From: Mycolicibacter virginiensis
GTDB lineage: Bacteria > Actinomycetota > Actinomycetes > Mycobacteriales > Mycobacteriaceae
DNA: 64,000 bases
Direction: 5' to 3'
NCBI RefSeq assembly: GCF_022374935.2
Contig: NZ_CP092430.2
Location: 4,030,001 to 4,094,000, forward strand
This document shows positions 1 through 8,655 of the stretch, one piece after another. The notes under the pieces were generated by a model. It had not been told where the DNA came from. It saw nothing but the letters and a program-made list of their open reading frames with translations, and ran no database searches. The position numbers and the translations under genes were made by a program. How positions within the stretch are numbered: position 1 is the first letter of the stretch; each line of letters starts with the position of its first letter.

Positions 1-601
1 CCCGCTGCCGGTCCAACGCGCCGGTGAAGTGGTCCAGCCGCACGATCAGATCGCGGATGTCGGCCTCACGGCCGGCCATGGACGCACTGAAGTTATGGAT
101 GATGTCACCGATCTGACCAAGTCCGCCGCCGTTGACCAGCACAGCCAGCGACGACAGCGTCTGCTCGGTCGACGGATAGGTCGACGAGTCGCTTAGCGGA
201 ATGGTGGCCCCGGACATCAGCCTGCCCGTCGGCGCCTGTCCGATCGGCGGATTGAGCGCCAGGTGCATCGAACCGAGCAGGCTGGTCTGCCCGACGGTCG
301 CGACCGCATTCGCCGGGACTTCGACGCCGGGGTTGACCGCGATGTCGACATTGGCGTGCCAGTCGCTGACGGTCATCTTGCCGACGCTGCCGATCACCAC
401 GTCGGAAAGCATCACCGGCGAATTAGATTCCAGTGTCCCGACATTGGCCAGCTGGACCGTGAAATGCTGCGCCCCGGCTCCGCGGCCCTGAACACCCGGC
501 AGCGCCAGCGAGTTCAAACCGCCGAAGGCACAGCCGGTCGTGGTACCGGCGACCGCGAGGGCAAGCGCCGCACTGCGCCGCAGGGAACGGAGACCGATCA
601 T
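1..601 (-). CDS. mceE: MceE-type lipoprotein, substrate-binding subunit of an Mce transporter (partial)
   Basis: Partial gene: about 200 N-terminal residues are present and the rest lies beyond the left edge. The ATG (599-601) overlaps the mceD stop as ATGA. The N-terminus has arginines, a hydrophobic stretch and a lipobox-like TTTGC with the candidate lipidated Cys at residue 24. An MCE/MlaD domain follows. Fifth position in an mce operon and a lipoprotein signal are the usual marks of MceE (LprK family). Mce complexes import lipids or sterols across the mycobacterial envelope; the substrate here is unknown. Confidence 0.85.
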   Translation of the reverse strand, partial: MIGLRSLRRSAALALAVAGTTTGCAFGGLNSLALPGVQGRGAGAQHFTVQLANVGTLESNSPVMLSDVVIGSVGKMTVSDWHANVDIAVNPGVEVPANAVATVGQTSLLGSMHLALNPPIGQAPTGRLMSGATIPLSDSSTYPSTEQTLSSLAVLVNGGGLGQIGDIIHNFSASMAGREADIRDLIVRLDHFTGALDRQR

Positions 602-2052
602 GGCGAGGGTGTCCCTTCCGCCGGTAACGGACCTGGCAGGCCGGGCGGCGGCCCCGGCGGCGGGCCGCCCGGCAGCAACATCCCGTCGAAGGTGGTCGGG
701 CTGGGCAGCGGCACTCCGGGGATCAGCGGCGGTGTCGCTGCGGCGGGCAATCCGTCCGGCGCGTAGGAACCGCGGGGCTGCAACGGATCGGTCCAGCCCG
801 GCGGCGGGGGAACATCGCCGTGCAACCCGGTGTAGGCCGAGATCGACGGCTCCTGTTCCGGCAGGTTCCCGGGGTGCTCTGCGTGCGGCATCAACGCCGG
901 ATCGGTGTAGATCAACTTCTCCGGGCTGGCCGCCTTGGTCAGGTACGGCGACATCGGAAACGGGAGGCCGTTGAAGTTCAGCAGCCGCATAGCCGGCCCA
1001 AGGTACTGCTCGCACAGCTTGCCGGTCTCCGTCGACGTCACGTTGCCGATCGCGCCGGTCATCGTGCAGATCGCCTGGACCGGGTTACTGAAGTTGGCGA
1101 ACGCGAACGAACCCACCGGGGTCCCGCTGGTCACGTTGTACATGTTGAGCGTGTTGGCGATCGCGTTCGGGGTGATGTGCAGAATGTTGCGGATCGCATT
1201 CTTCGAATCGACCAGCGTCTGACTGACCTTGGCCACGCCCTGCAAGGCCTCGGCGGTTTCGGCGCGGCTGCCCGCCACGAAATCCCGCACCGTGTCGATC
1301 GCGCCGGCGAAGTCGGTGAGAGCTGCATCCAGGTTGGATCGGCTGTCGTTGACCACGCTCGTCAAGGTGGCGAGCCGGGATTCGAACACCACGATCTGCT
1401 GATCGCTGTCGCGTAGCGCGGTCACGAAGGTCTGCAGACCCGAAATGATGTCGACGATGTTGCCGCTGCCCTCGGCGAAGATCCGGGCCACGCCGGACAG
1501 TTGCGCCAACGTCTCGCGCAGTTTGGCGCCGTTACCGTCCATCGCATTGGCCGCGCTGTCGATGAAGCGCGACGCCGACGTTCCCGAAACTCCGCTGCGC
1601 GGCCCCAATTCGGCGGCAAGCCGGTTCAACTGGGTCTTGACCTCATCCCACTCGACCGGGACAGCGGTGTGCTCGCGCGGGATCACCGCGCCGTCGGCAA
1701 GGGTCGGCCCGTCGCCGCGATGGTAGGCGGGGGTCAGTTGGACGAACCGCGCCGCCACCAGGTTGGGCGCGACGATGACAGCTTTGGCGTCGGCCGGGAT
1801 CGGCACCTTGCGGTCGACCCGCAACGTCAGTTTGGCCTGTGTGCCCTGCGGTTCGATACGGTCGATGGTGCCGACCTTCACCCCGGCGACCCGGACCTCG
1901 TCACCGGGATAGATGGCGGTCGCGGTGGAGAAGTACGCCGTGATCCCGGTCGGTTTCAGTACGGTCTGACGGACGAGCATGCCCGCACCCGCCAGCAGCA
2001 GCACTGCCGCCAGGGCGGCTGCCGCAATCTGCAGTGGTTTACGAGTCCTCAT
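598..2052 (-). CDS. mceD: MceD-type Mce family protein
   Basis: A 484-residue Mce protein. It has an N-terminal membrane anchor (about residues 8-28), an MCE/MlaD beta-domain near residues 35-115 (FSTATAIYPGDEVRVAGVKVG), a long helical region of the kind that builds the Mce tunnel, and a proline/glycine-rich C-terminal tail. Its ATG overlaps the mceC stop and its stop overlaps the mceE start, so translation is probably coupled. Length and position fit MceD. The assignment to a numbered M. tuberculosis mce locus is open. Confidence 0.88.
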   Translation of the reverse strand: MRTRKPLQIAAAALAAVLLLAGAGMLVRQTVLKPTGITAYFSTATAIYPGDEVRVAGVKVGTIDRIEPQGTQAKLTLRVDRKVPIPADAKAVIVAPNLVAARFVQLTPAYHRGDGPTLADGAVIPREHTAVPVEWDEVKTQLNRLAAELGPRSGVSGTSASRFIDSAANAMDGNGAKLRETLAQLSGVARIFAEGSGNIVDIISGLQTFVTALRDSDQQIVVFESRLATLTSVVNDSRSNLDAALTDFAGAIDTVRDFVAGSRAETAEALQGVAKVSQTLVDSKNAIRNILHITPNAIANTLNMYNVTSGTPVGSFAFANFSNPVQAICTMTGAIGNVTSTETGKLCEQYLGPAMRLLNFNGLPFPMSPYLTKAASPEKLIYTDPALMPHAEHPGNLPEQEPSISAYTGLHGDVPPPPGWTDPLQPRGSYAPDGLPAAATPPLIPGVPLPSPTTFDGMLLPGGPPPGPPPGLPGPLPAEGTPSP

Positions 2053-3143
2053 CGGGGCGGCAGGTCTCCTGGTTGCGGGATCCCATTGACCGGGAACGGA
2101 AGTTCGGCACGCGGCCCGGCATTGTCCGGCGGCTGCCCGGCGTCGACGCCACGCCGGAATCCGAAGGCGTAGTCGAAGAACGGCTGAAGCAGCTGCGGCA
2201 GGAACAGGTTCGGAACGTAGGCGCTGTAGTAAGCCCCGTTGGACACTGTCTCGCCTTGGGTGAGTTCGTATTTCGCCAGACCGGGCAGCGCCTTGGCGAG
2301 GTTGTCCCGGTTCTTCACCAAGATCTTGTTCAGTTCGATGATCTTCTCGAGCGTCGGTTTGAGCTGTTCGTTGTTCTGGGCGACCAGTTCGGACAGCTGC
2401 CGGGACACCGCCGACGTGCTGACCAGCAGATTGACGATGGCCTGCCGTCGGGTGTTGAGCACGTCGACAAGGCTGTCGGCGTCCAGGATCAGCGAATTGA
2501 TCTGCTGGCTGCGTTCGGAGAGCACACCGGTGAGATCTGCGGCCGACTTCAGCAGGTCGGCGAGGCCCTCATTGCGGCTGTTCACCGCCCGGGACAGCCT
2601 GCTCAGACCGTCGAACGTCGGCCCCAACTGCGGAGCGATCTGGTTGATGGTGTCCGAGAGGGTGTCCAGCGACCGGTTCAGCGACTCGGTGTCGGTGCCG
2701 GCGGTGTTCGTGGTCAGTTCACCGACCACGTCGACCAGCGAGTACGGCGAGGACGTGCGGGTGAGCGGGATGACCTCGAGCGGGCGCATCTTGCCGCTGC
2801 CGGCCGGCTCCACCGTCAGCACCCGCTCACCGAGCAGCGACCCGGTGCGGATGTGTGCGGTGGTCTGCCCGCCCAGCCCGTACTTGCCCGCCAGGGTGAA
2901 GGTCACTAGGGCATCGCCGTTGTCTAACGCGACATCGGTGACCGAGCCCACCTTGATCCCCGACAACGTGACATCGGCGCCAGTGCTGAGGCCACCGGCT
3001 TCGGCGAACCGGGCCTGGTAGCGCACGCAGGTGGCCCACTGGATCAGTTGTTCGGGCTGCAGCCCGATCGCAACGATGAACGCGACGACCACGATGCCGA
3101 TCAGGCCCATTCGCGTCAGGTGGCTGCCATGGTATTTCAGCAT
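2049..3143 (-). CDS. mceC: MceC-type Mce family protein
   Basis: A 364-residue Mce protein with an N-terminal membrane segment (about residues 12-30), an MCE domain containing GADVTLSGIKVGSVTDV, then a long helical region. A purine-rich GGGGGAT precedes the ATG. A 46-bp gap separates it from mceB, the only gap in an otherwise overlapping run. Order and size fit MceC, although many MceC proteins have a longer proline-rich tail than this one. Confidence 0.87.
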   Translation of the reverse strand: MLKYHGSHLTRMGLIGIVVVAFIVAIGLQPEQLIQWATCVRYQARFAEAGGLSTGADVTLSGIKVGSVTDVALDNGDALVTFTLAGKYGLGGQTTAHIRTGSLLGERVLTVEPAGSGKMRPLEVIPLTRTSSPYSLVDVVGELTTNTAGTDTESLNRSLDTLSDTINQIAPQLGPTFDGLSRLSRAVNSRNEGLADLLKSAADLTGVLSERSQQINSLILDADSLVDVLNTRRQAIVNLLVSTSAVSRQLSELVAQNNEQLKPTLEKIIELNKILVKNRDNLAKALPGLAKYELTQGETVSNGAYYSAYVPNLFLPQLLQPFFDYAFGFRRGVDAGQPPDNAGPRAELPFPVNGIPQPGDLPPR

Positions 3144-3189
3144 CGGCCGATCCCCCGTCGTGGCGGGGCGGAGCCGGACGGCATGGCAC

Positions 3190-4218
3190 TCAGTCGGTGT
3201 CGCTGCATCGGCCCTCCTCGGCCTTGATCCAGGGGAACACCGCTGTGCGGCCTTGGGTGTCGCTGACCCGGATCTGGACAGCGCAGAGGTAGTACTGGAT
3301 AAACCCGCCGTAGGCGCCGAGTCGGATGGCCTTGCGGTAGTTCTCCGGAGCCTTCTGCAATGACATGTCCAGGCCGGCCAGGTCAGCGTTGATCGCAGTG
3401 GTCAACCGATCTACCTGAGTGATGGTGTTGGTCAAAGGATCCCGGGCGTTGCCGAGCAGATCGGCCAGCGACGCGGTGCCGCGGTCCAGGGCGGTCACCG
3501 CGGTCCCGATCGGGTCGCGATCGGCCGCCAGGCCGGCGACCAGCTTGCTCAGCCGGTCGATCGCCCCGGAGAACCGTTTGTCGCCGTTGGACAGGGTGGC
3601 CAGCGTCGTACGCAGTTGGTCGATCAGCGATTCGATCACCTGGTTGTTGTCGGCCAAGGAGTTTGAGAACGACGACGTCCGCGACATCAATGAGTCGATG
3701 GTGCCGCCCTGGCCCTGCATGATCTGAATCAACGAGGCCGTGAGCGAATTGACGTCCTGCGGATTGAGTCCGCGGATCACCGGCTTGAGGCCGTTGAGCA
3801 GCAGGTCCAGATCCAGCGCCGGCGCGGTGCGCTCGAGCGGGATCTGCGCTCCCTTTCCCAACAGCTGAGTCGAACCCGGCCCATCGACCAGTTCCAGGTA
3901 GCGGTCACCGACGAGGTTCAGGTAGCGCACCGAGGCCTGGGTGCCGGTGGTGAGCGGGATGTTGCGGTCGGCCTGGAACTTCACCAGAACCGTTCCGTCT
4001 GGACGCAGCGACACGCCACCGACCGTGCCGACCCGCACGCCGGCGACCCGCACGCTGTCGCCGGCCTTGAGCCGCGAAGCGTCGGCGAACACCGCCTGAT
4101 AGCCCACCGTTGGGCCGGTCCGCACTTCGGCGAAGATCGCGAACAGAAATACCGTCGCCAGTACCATCACCACGGCGTAGACGCCGAACTTGACCAGAGT
4201 CGCCAGCCCGCTTCTCAT
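3190..4218 (-). CDS. mceB: MceB-type Mce family protein
   Basis: A 342-residue Mce protein with one N-terminal membrane segment (about residues 10-30), an MCE domain with the signature ADASRLKAGDSVRVAGVRVG, and a helical region ending near residue 300. The C-terminus carries two cysteines (YLCAVQ and EGRCSDTD) as is common in MceB. Its ATG overlaps the mceA stop by four bases. It should act with the other Mce subunits as part of the periplasmic lipid conduit. Confidence 0.87.
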   Translation of the reverse strand: MRSGLATLVKFGVYAVVMVLATVFLFAIFAEVRTGPTVGYQAVFADASRLKAGDSVRVAGVRVGTVGGVSLRPDGTVLVKFQADRNIPLTTGTQASVRYLNLVGDRYLELVDGPGSTQLLGKGAQIPLERTAPALDLDLLLNGLKPVIRGLNPQDVNSLTASLIQIMQGQGGTIDSLMSRTSSFSNSLADNNQVIESLIDQLRTTLATLSNGDKRFSGAIDRLSKLVAGLAADRDPIGTAVTALDRGTASLADLLGNARDPLTNTITQVDRLTTAINADLAGLDMSLQKAPENYRKAIRLGAYGGFIQYYLCAVQIRVSDTQGRTAVFPWIKAEEGRCSDTD

Positions 4219-5516
4219 CCCGGCATCCCCACTTGGGCGCTGTTGCGCGGCGGCCCACCGATCGGGCCGAACAGCGCCTGCTTGAGGCCATCGGAGTTGA
4301 GCAGGATGCCCTGGTTGCCGTATTCGTACGGGTTGGCGCCGGTGTCGGCGATCAACGCGGGCACCCGGTACTCCGGCGGTACGTCGGGCAGGCCCAATTC
4401 GGTGCAGTAGGACCGGTCGGAGCGGGCCGCCACCTTCGGTAGATGGTCGGGGTAGCGGTAGCGTTCCTTGGCCAGGGTGAAGCTGGCGGTGATGATGATG
4501 CCGGGGACATCGAACGGCGGGGATTTGGCGAACGGCACCAGACCGCCGATCGAGCAGCCGAGTTCCTCGTGATACTTGTCCAGCAGCGCGGCGGTCGGCT
4601 CCAGTACCTGTGTCAAGTCGGTCAGGGCCTGTCGATTCTCACCCAGTACCTCGTTGCCGGTGTCGGCCAGACCGATTGCGCTGAGCAGGAAGGTGTCCAG
4701 GCTGTTCTGCTCGGCCACGATGCTGTCACTCATGGTGTTGGTGGCGTTGAGCGCGGCGGTCAGGTCCGGGGCCGCATCCGCGTAGGACCGGAACACCGGT
4801 GCCATGGTGGCGGTCTCGTGTTCCAGGGCCCCCAGGCTGGGTTCGATCTCTGCCAGCAGCTTGTCGAAGTCGGTGAGCGCCTGACCCAGCTTCTGCCCGC
4901 GTCCGTTGAACGCGGTCGAGACCGCACTCAGGGTCTCGTTGAGTTTCTTCGGATCGATCTTGTCCAAGACCCGTACCAGCTGTTGGAATACCGTGTTGAT
5001 CTCGACGGTGACGTGTTCGCCCGCCAGGACCTGTCCGGCGTGCATGCGGGCGGTGACCGGTTCCGGCGGCGGCACCAGATCGACGAACTTGGCCCCGAAC
5101 ACCGTCGAGGAGGCGATCCGGGCGCTGACGTTGGCCGGGATCAGTGACAGCTGTCCCGGTTCCATCTTCAGATGTAGGACAGCAGTGCCGTCCGGCTTGG
5201 CCTCGATGTCGCCGACCTTGCCGACCTGTACGCCGCGGATCTTTACCTTGGCGTCGGGGTACATCACCAGGCCGGCGCGCTGCGACAGCACCGTGACAGG
5301 CACCGTGCGGGTGAAGCTGCCCCGGAACAAGCCGATGGGCAGCCCGATCGCGGCCGCGATCGTCAGCACCGTCACCAGCCCGATCAGCGGACGCAGGTAT
5401 GCCGGCTGCTGACGCCTTACGCCTGCGGGCCGATGCCGGCCCGCGGCGGCCGAGCCTCGGTCCGGATCGTTAAGGTGGCCACCCAGCGGCGGATCTGCGG
5501 TCGCTCCCAGGACCAT
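4215..5516 (-). CDS. mceA: MceA-type Mce family protein
   Basis: A 433-residue Mce protein with a basic, disordered N-terminus, one membrane segment near residues 45-65, an MCE domain (YPDAKVKIRGVQVGKVGDI) and a long helical part. First of the five mce genes, so MceA by order. The start overlaps the stop of the preceding 62-codon ORF as TAATG. In known mce operons mceA follows yrbEA and yrbEB, the permease genes; neither is present upstream here. The N-terminus of about 45 residues before the membrane segment is long, so the true start could be further in. Confidence 0.85.
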   Translation of the reverse strand: MVLGATADPPLGGHLNDPDRGSAAAGRHRPAGVRRQQPAYLRPLIGLVTVLTIAAAIGLPIGLFRGSFTRTVPVTVLSQRAGLVMYPDAKVKIRGVQVGKVGDIEAKPDGTAVLHLKMEPGQLSLIPANVSARIASSTVFGAKFVDLVPPPEPVTARMHAGQVLAGEHVTVEINTVFQQLVRVLDKIDPKKLNETLSAVSTAFNGRGQKLGQALTDFDKLLAEIEPSLGALEHETATMAPVFRSYADAAPDLTAALNATNTMSDSIVAEQNSLDTFLLSAIGLADTGNEVLGENRQALTDLTQVLEPTAALLDKYHEELGCSIGGLVPFAKSPPFDVPGIIITASFTLAKERYRYPDHLPKVAARSDRSYCTELGLPDVPPEYRVPALIADTGANPYEYGNQGILLNSDGLKQALFGPIGGPPRNSAQVGMPG

Positions 5517-5704
5517 TACCGCTCCGTCACCGCGGCGTTGAGGCGGACGTCATCGCGAGCTGGGATCAGCGCTCCGACACCACTGAGCACCATCGCTGCC
5601 GCCCCTTCCACGATGGTTACCGCCGACACCGCAGGCTCGAAGAGTTCTACGCACTGTGCCACACCACTGGCACCCAGCGGGTGGCCTTTGGCGATGTATG
5701 GCAT
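5516..5704 (-). pseudogene. Short ORF with a thiolase C-terminal motif, probably a thiolase remnant
   Basis: A 62-residue ORF that starts MPYIAKGHPLGASGVAQCVEL. The block AKGHPLGASG is the conserved C-terminal motif around the catalytic His of thiolases. The rest does not match a normal thiolase end that I can recognise. A very good AAGGAG lies seven bases before the ATG, and the stop overlaps the mceA start as TAATG, so it is probably translated and couples into mceA. It occupies the place where yrbEA/yrbEB would be expected. Most likely the scar of a deletion; a functional small protein is less likely. Confidence 0.5.
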
Positions 5705-5733
5705 CGAGAAACTCCTTGCTGCTACCCGGTCGC

Positions 5734-6939
5734 CTAGGTGACCGCGCCGACGGTCTTGAGTTCGATGATGCGGTCCCAGTCCAGGCCGAGCTCGGCCAGG
5801 ATCTCGTCGGTCTGCTCGGCGAATCCGGGTGCCGCACCGGTCCTCGGTGCGGTCACGTCGAACTGCACCGGGTTGGCGACCAATTCGAGTTCGCCTGCCT
5901 GCACGATGTATTCGTTGGCACGGATCTGTGCGTCCTGGGCGGCCTGCAGAGTGTCCTGGACCGGCGCCCACGGGCCGGCCAGCGTGGCGAACCGCTCACT
6001 CCACTCGGGGAGCGTCCGCTTGGCCATCGCCGCGCGCAGGATTTCCACGGCCGCCGGAGTGTGCTCGGCAAAGGACTGTGCGGTGGCGAACCGTGGATCG
6101 TCGATGTAGTCGTGCAGTTCCATGTGTTGACACACGTCGGCCCAGAACTTGGTGGGCTGCATCATGACAAAGGAGATGTAGCGCTCGTCGGCGGTCGCGT
6201 ACACCCCCACCAGCGGGTTGATCGGCGAACCATGCACGCCGGGCGGCTGTTGAATCAGGCGCTCACCCAGATGACTGGTCAAGGCGACGGTATGGCCCAT
6301 GGCCCACAGGCCACTGCCCAGCAGGGATACGTCGACCACCGACGGCTCGCCGGTGCGCTCACGCTTGAACAGCGCCGCCGCGATACCGCCGGCCAGGTTG
6401 GTGCCGGAGATGGTGTCACCGTAGGCGGGTCCGGGCGGGCCGATCATGCCCTCGATGCCGGGCGGGGTGATGGTGGCGGCGGTACCGGCGCGACACCAGA
6501 AGGCGGTCATGTCATAGCCGCCCTTTTCCGATTCGATGCCGCGGGGACCCAGCGCGCTGCCGCGCGCGTAGATGATCTTCGGGTTGACCGCACGAATGTC
6601 CTCGACATCCATGGCGAACTTCTTGCGGTGACCGGGAAGGAAACTGGTGAGAAAGACGTCTGCGCGTTTCGCCAGTTCGAGCAACACCTCGCGCCCCTCG
6701 GGCGTCGACACGTCCAGACCGATGCTGCGCTTACCGCGGTTGGCGTGCTCGATGTTGGGATTGGGGTCGCCCTCGACCCGCAACATGCCGGTCTGGCGCA
6801 GCCCGCGCTGCGGGTCACCCGTCACCGCGTGCTCGACCTTGATGACTTCGGCACCCCACTCCGCCAGCACGGCACCGGCCGAGGGGACGAACCCGTACAT
6901 CGCGACTTCCAGGACGCGAACGCCCTCGAGCGGCCTCAT
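5734..6939 (-). CDS. CaiB/BaiF family CoA transferase
   Basis: A 401-residue class III CoA transferase. The N-terminus (MRPLEGVRVLEV, then LAEWGAEVIKVEH, and RGKRSIGLDV near residue 70) is characteristic of the CaiB/BaiF fold, as is the Asp-containing stretch (TISGTNLAGGIAAALF). Such enzymes move CoA between carboxylic acids, or act as racemases in the alpha-methylacyl-CoA subgroup. The ATG overlaps the upstream aldehyde dehydrogenase stop by four bases, with GGAGCAGG before it. A CoA transferase after an aldehyde dehydrogenase suggests that the acid product is activated to a thioester here. Confidence 0.88.
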   Translation of the reverse strand: MRPLEGVRVLEVAMYGFVPSAGAVLAEWGAEVIKVEHAVTGDPQRGLRQTGMLRVEGDPNPNIEHANRGKRSIGLDVSTPEGREVLLELAKRADVFLTSFLPGHRKKFAMDVEDIRAVNPKIIYARGSALGPRGIESEKGGYDMTAFWCRAGTAATITPPGIEGMIGPPGPAYGDTISGTNLAGGIAAALFKRERTGEPSVVDVSLLGSGLWAMGHTVALTSHLGERLIQQPPGVHGSPINPLVGVYATADERYISFVMMQPTKFWADVCQHMELHDYIDDPRFATAQSFAEHTPAAVEILRAAMAKRTLPEWSERFATLAGPWAPVQDTLQAAQDAQIRANEYIVQAGELELVANPVQFDVTAPRTGAAPGFAEQTDEILAELGLDWDRIIELKTVGAVT

Positions 6940-8438
6940 CCGCCTGCTCCGGCAACCGGCACGGCAAATGTCTTGCTTTCCAGGAATTCCTCCAGTCCGG
7001 CGATGCCCATCTCGCGGCCGATGCCGGACTGCTTGTATCCCCCGAAGGGAGCGTCGGGACTGAAGTAGTTGCCGCCGTTGATCGAGAATGTTCCGGTCCG
7101 GATCCGGCGGGCCAGCGCCAGCGCCCTGTCCTGGCTGCCGAAAACAGCACCGGACAGTCCGTAGATCGAGTTGTTGGCGATCCGCACCGCATCATCGTCG
7201 TCGCCATAGCCGATCACCGTCAGGACGGGTCCGAAGACCTCCTCTTGGGCGATCTCGCTGTCCGGGTCGACGTTGGTCAACAGCGTTGGGGTGTAGAAGA
7301 AGCCGGGGTCGACCTTCTCGCCGCCGGTCACCAGCGTGGCACCGGCGGCTACCGCACGCTGCACCATCCCGTCGACCTTGTCGCGTTGCTTGGCGCTGAT
7401 CAGCGGGCCCATGTAGGTCTTGGGGTCGGTCGGGTCGCCGTAGCGCACGTGGGAGAAGTTGGTCTTGATCATCTCGACGATCTCGTCGTGATGGCTGTTG
7501 GGCACCAGCAGCCTCGATGTCAGTGCGCAGCCCTGGCCGGCGTGGGTGACCATCGAGAACGCGGCGAACACCGCGGCCATGTTGAAGTCGGCGTCGTCGA
7601 GGACGATGGCCGCGGACTTGCCGCCCAGCTCCAAAAAGACCCGCTTGAGCGTCCCGCTGGCAGCGGCCATGATCGCCCGCCCAGTCGGGGTGGACCCGGT
7701 GAAGGTGACCATGTCCACGTCAGGATCGGTGGTCAACACGGCACCGACCGCGGGGTCCGACGAGCTGAGCACATTGACCACCCCGGCAGGGATATCAGTG
7801 TGGTTGGCGATCAGTTCGCCGAGCGCGAGAGTGACGAGCGGGGTGTCGGGCGCGGCCTTGAGCACCACGGTGCAGCCGGCGGCCAGCGCGGGCGCGAGCT
7901 TCGCGAGGGCCAGCTGGTTGGGGTAGTTGTAGGCGATGATCGCGCCGACGACGCCGGCGCCTTCCTTCTCCACCCAACGGTGATGCAGCATTCCGCGACT
8001 CTCGACGTTGCCGAGATCTTCGGTCATCGGATAGTTCTTCAGCAGATCGGCGTAGTAGCGCACGATCGCGATCGGCTGGTCCAGCTGTGCACCCTGGGTC
8101 AGCGCCGGGGTAGCACCGACCTCGGCGATGGTCAGTGCGGCGAGTTCGTCACGGTGCTCGACGAGCGCACGGTGCAGTTGGTCCAGGCAGCGGATCCGCA
8201 GTGCGGTGTCGGTGGCCCATTCACCGGTATCGAAGGCCCGACGGGCCGCCGCGACGGCCGCGACCGCGTGCTCGACGCCGGCCTCGGGCGCATAGCCCAG
8301 GACTTCGCCGGTGGCCGGGTTGAGCGAGGCATACGTGGTGTCCGCCTCCACCAACTCACCGTTGATCAGCAGTCGCCGGTCGACAACCTGTCCCATGGAG
8401 CTATCGGCGGTGGTCCCTGCTGTGTCCTGCGAACGCAT
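6936..8438 (-). CDS. NAD(P)-dependent aldehyde dehydrogenase
   Basis: A 500-residue ALDH superfamily member. Visible motifs are FTGSTPTGRAIM (cofactor loop), FLELGGKSAAIVLDDAD with the general-base Glu, GQGCALTSRLL with the catalytic Cys, and EEVFGPVLTVIGY. It oxidises an aldehyde to a carboxylate. TGGAGG lies just before a TTG-ATG pair; ATG at 8438 was chosen and TTG at 8441 is the alternative. It is first in the minus-strand unit that runs through the CoA transferase towards the mce genes, and may be controlled by the repeats at 8462-8502. Confidence 0.92.
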   Translation of the reverse strand: MRSQDTAGTTADSSMGQVVDRRLLINGELVEADTTYASLNPATGEVLGYAPEAGVEHAVAAVAAARRAFDTGEWATDTALRIRCLDQLHRALVEHRDELAALTIAEVGATPALTQGAQLDQPIAIVRYYADLLKNYPMTEDLGNVESRGMLHHRWVEKEGAGVVGAIIAYNYPNQLALAKLAPALAAGCTVVLKAAPDTPLVTLALGELIANHTDIPAGVVNVLSSSDPAVGAVLTTDPDVDMVTFTGSTPTGRAIMAAASGTLKRVFLELGGKSAAIVLDDADFNMAAVFAAFSMVTHAGQGCALTSRLLVPNSHHDEIVEMIKTNFSHVRYGDPTDPKTYMGPLISAKQRDKVDGMVQRAVAAGATLVTGGEKVDPGFFYTPTLLTNVDPDSEIAQEEVFGPVLTVIGYGDDDDAVRIANNSIYGLSGAVFGSQDRALALARRIRTGTFSINGGNYFSPDAPFGGYKQSGIGREMGIAGLEEFLESKTFAVPVAGAGG

Positions 8439-8461
8439 CAAGCCTCCAGACGGGTAACTAG

Positions 8462-8502
8462 GTTCTCATCTGCGGCGAATCATACATCTCATATGTGAGA
8501 AC
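8462..8502. promoter_or_regulatory. Inverted repeat in a divergent promoter region
   Basis: GTTCTCA (8462-8468) and TGAGAAC (8496-8502) form a perfect 7-bp inverted repeat, with an inner TCTCATATGTGAGA (8487-8500). The arms resemble half-sites of the GAGAATnnnATTCTC operator found elsewhere in this window, but the spacing differs. It lies directly before the aldehyde dehydrogenase gene and may be a degenerate pair of operators. Confidence 0.4.
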
Positions 8503-8616
8503 TCAAGGCCGCCCGAAAAGCGTTGCAACCTGCCGTTCTACGGCGAGAGTTAATGCAGCTACGGCATTTTCGCTGCTAGGAGCCCCCGCCGGCGCGCCTT
8601 GCCAGAATCCGATATA

Positions 8617-8633
8617 CGAGAGTACGATTCTCA
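8617..8633. promoter_or_regulatory. Candidate TetR-type operator, copy 1
   Basis: CGAGAGTacgATTCTCA: one mismatch in the left arm compared with the recurring palindrome GAGAATnnnATTCTC. It ends 22 bp before the GTG of the SDR gene at 8656, a position suited to repression. The same element stands before five other transcription units in the window. Confidence 0.65.
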
Positions 8634-8655
8634 ACGCTCGGAAAGGAGATTCTTT

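Noticed and set aside
8599..8655. Upstream TTG start for the SDR at 8656
   Set aside because: It would place the operator palindrome inside the gene and add a non-conserved, charged extension; the GTG at 8656 has a good AAAGGAG.
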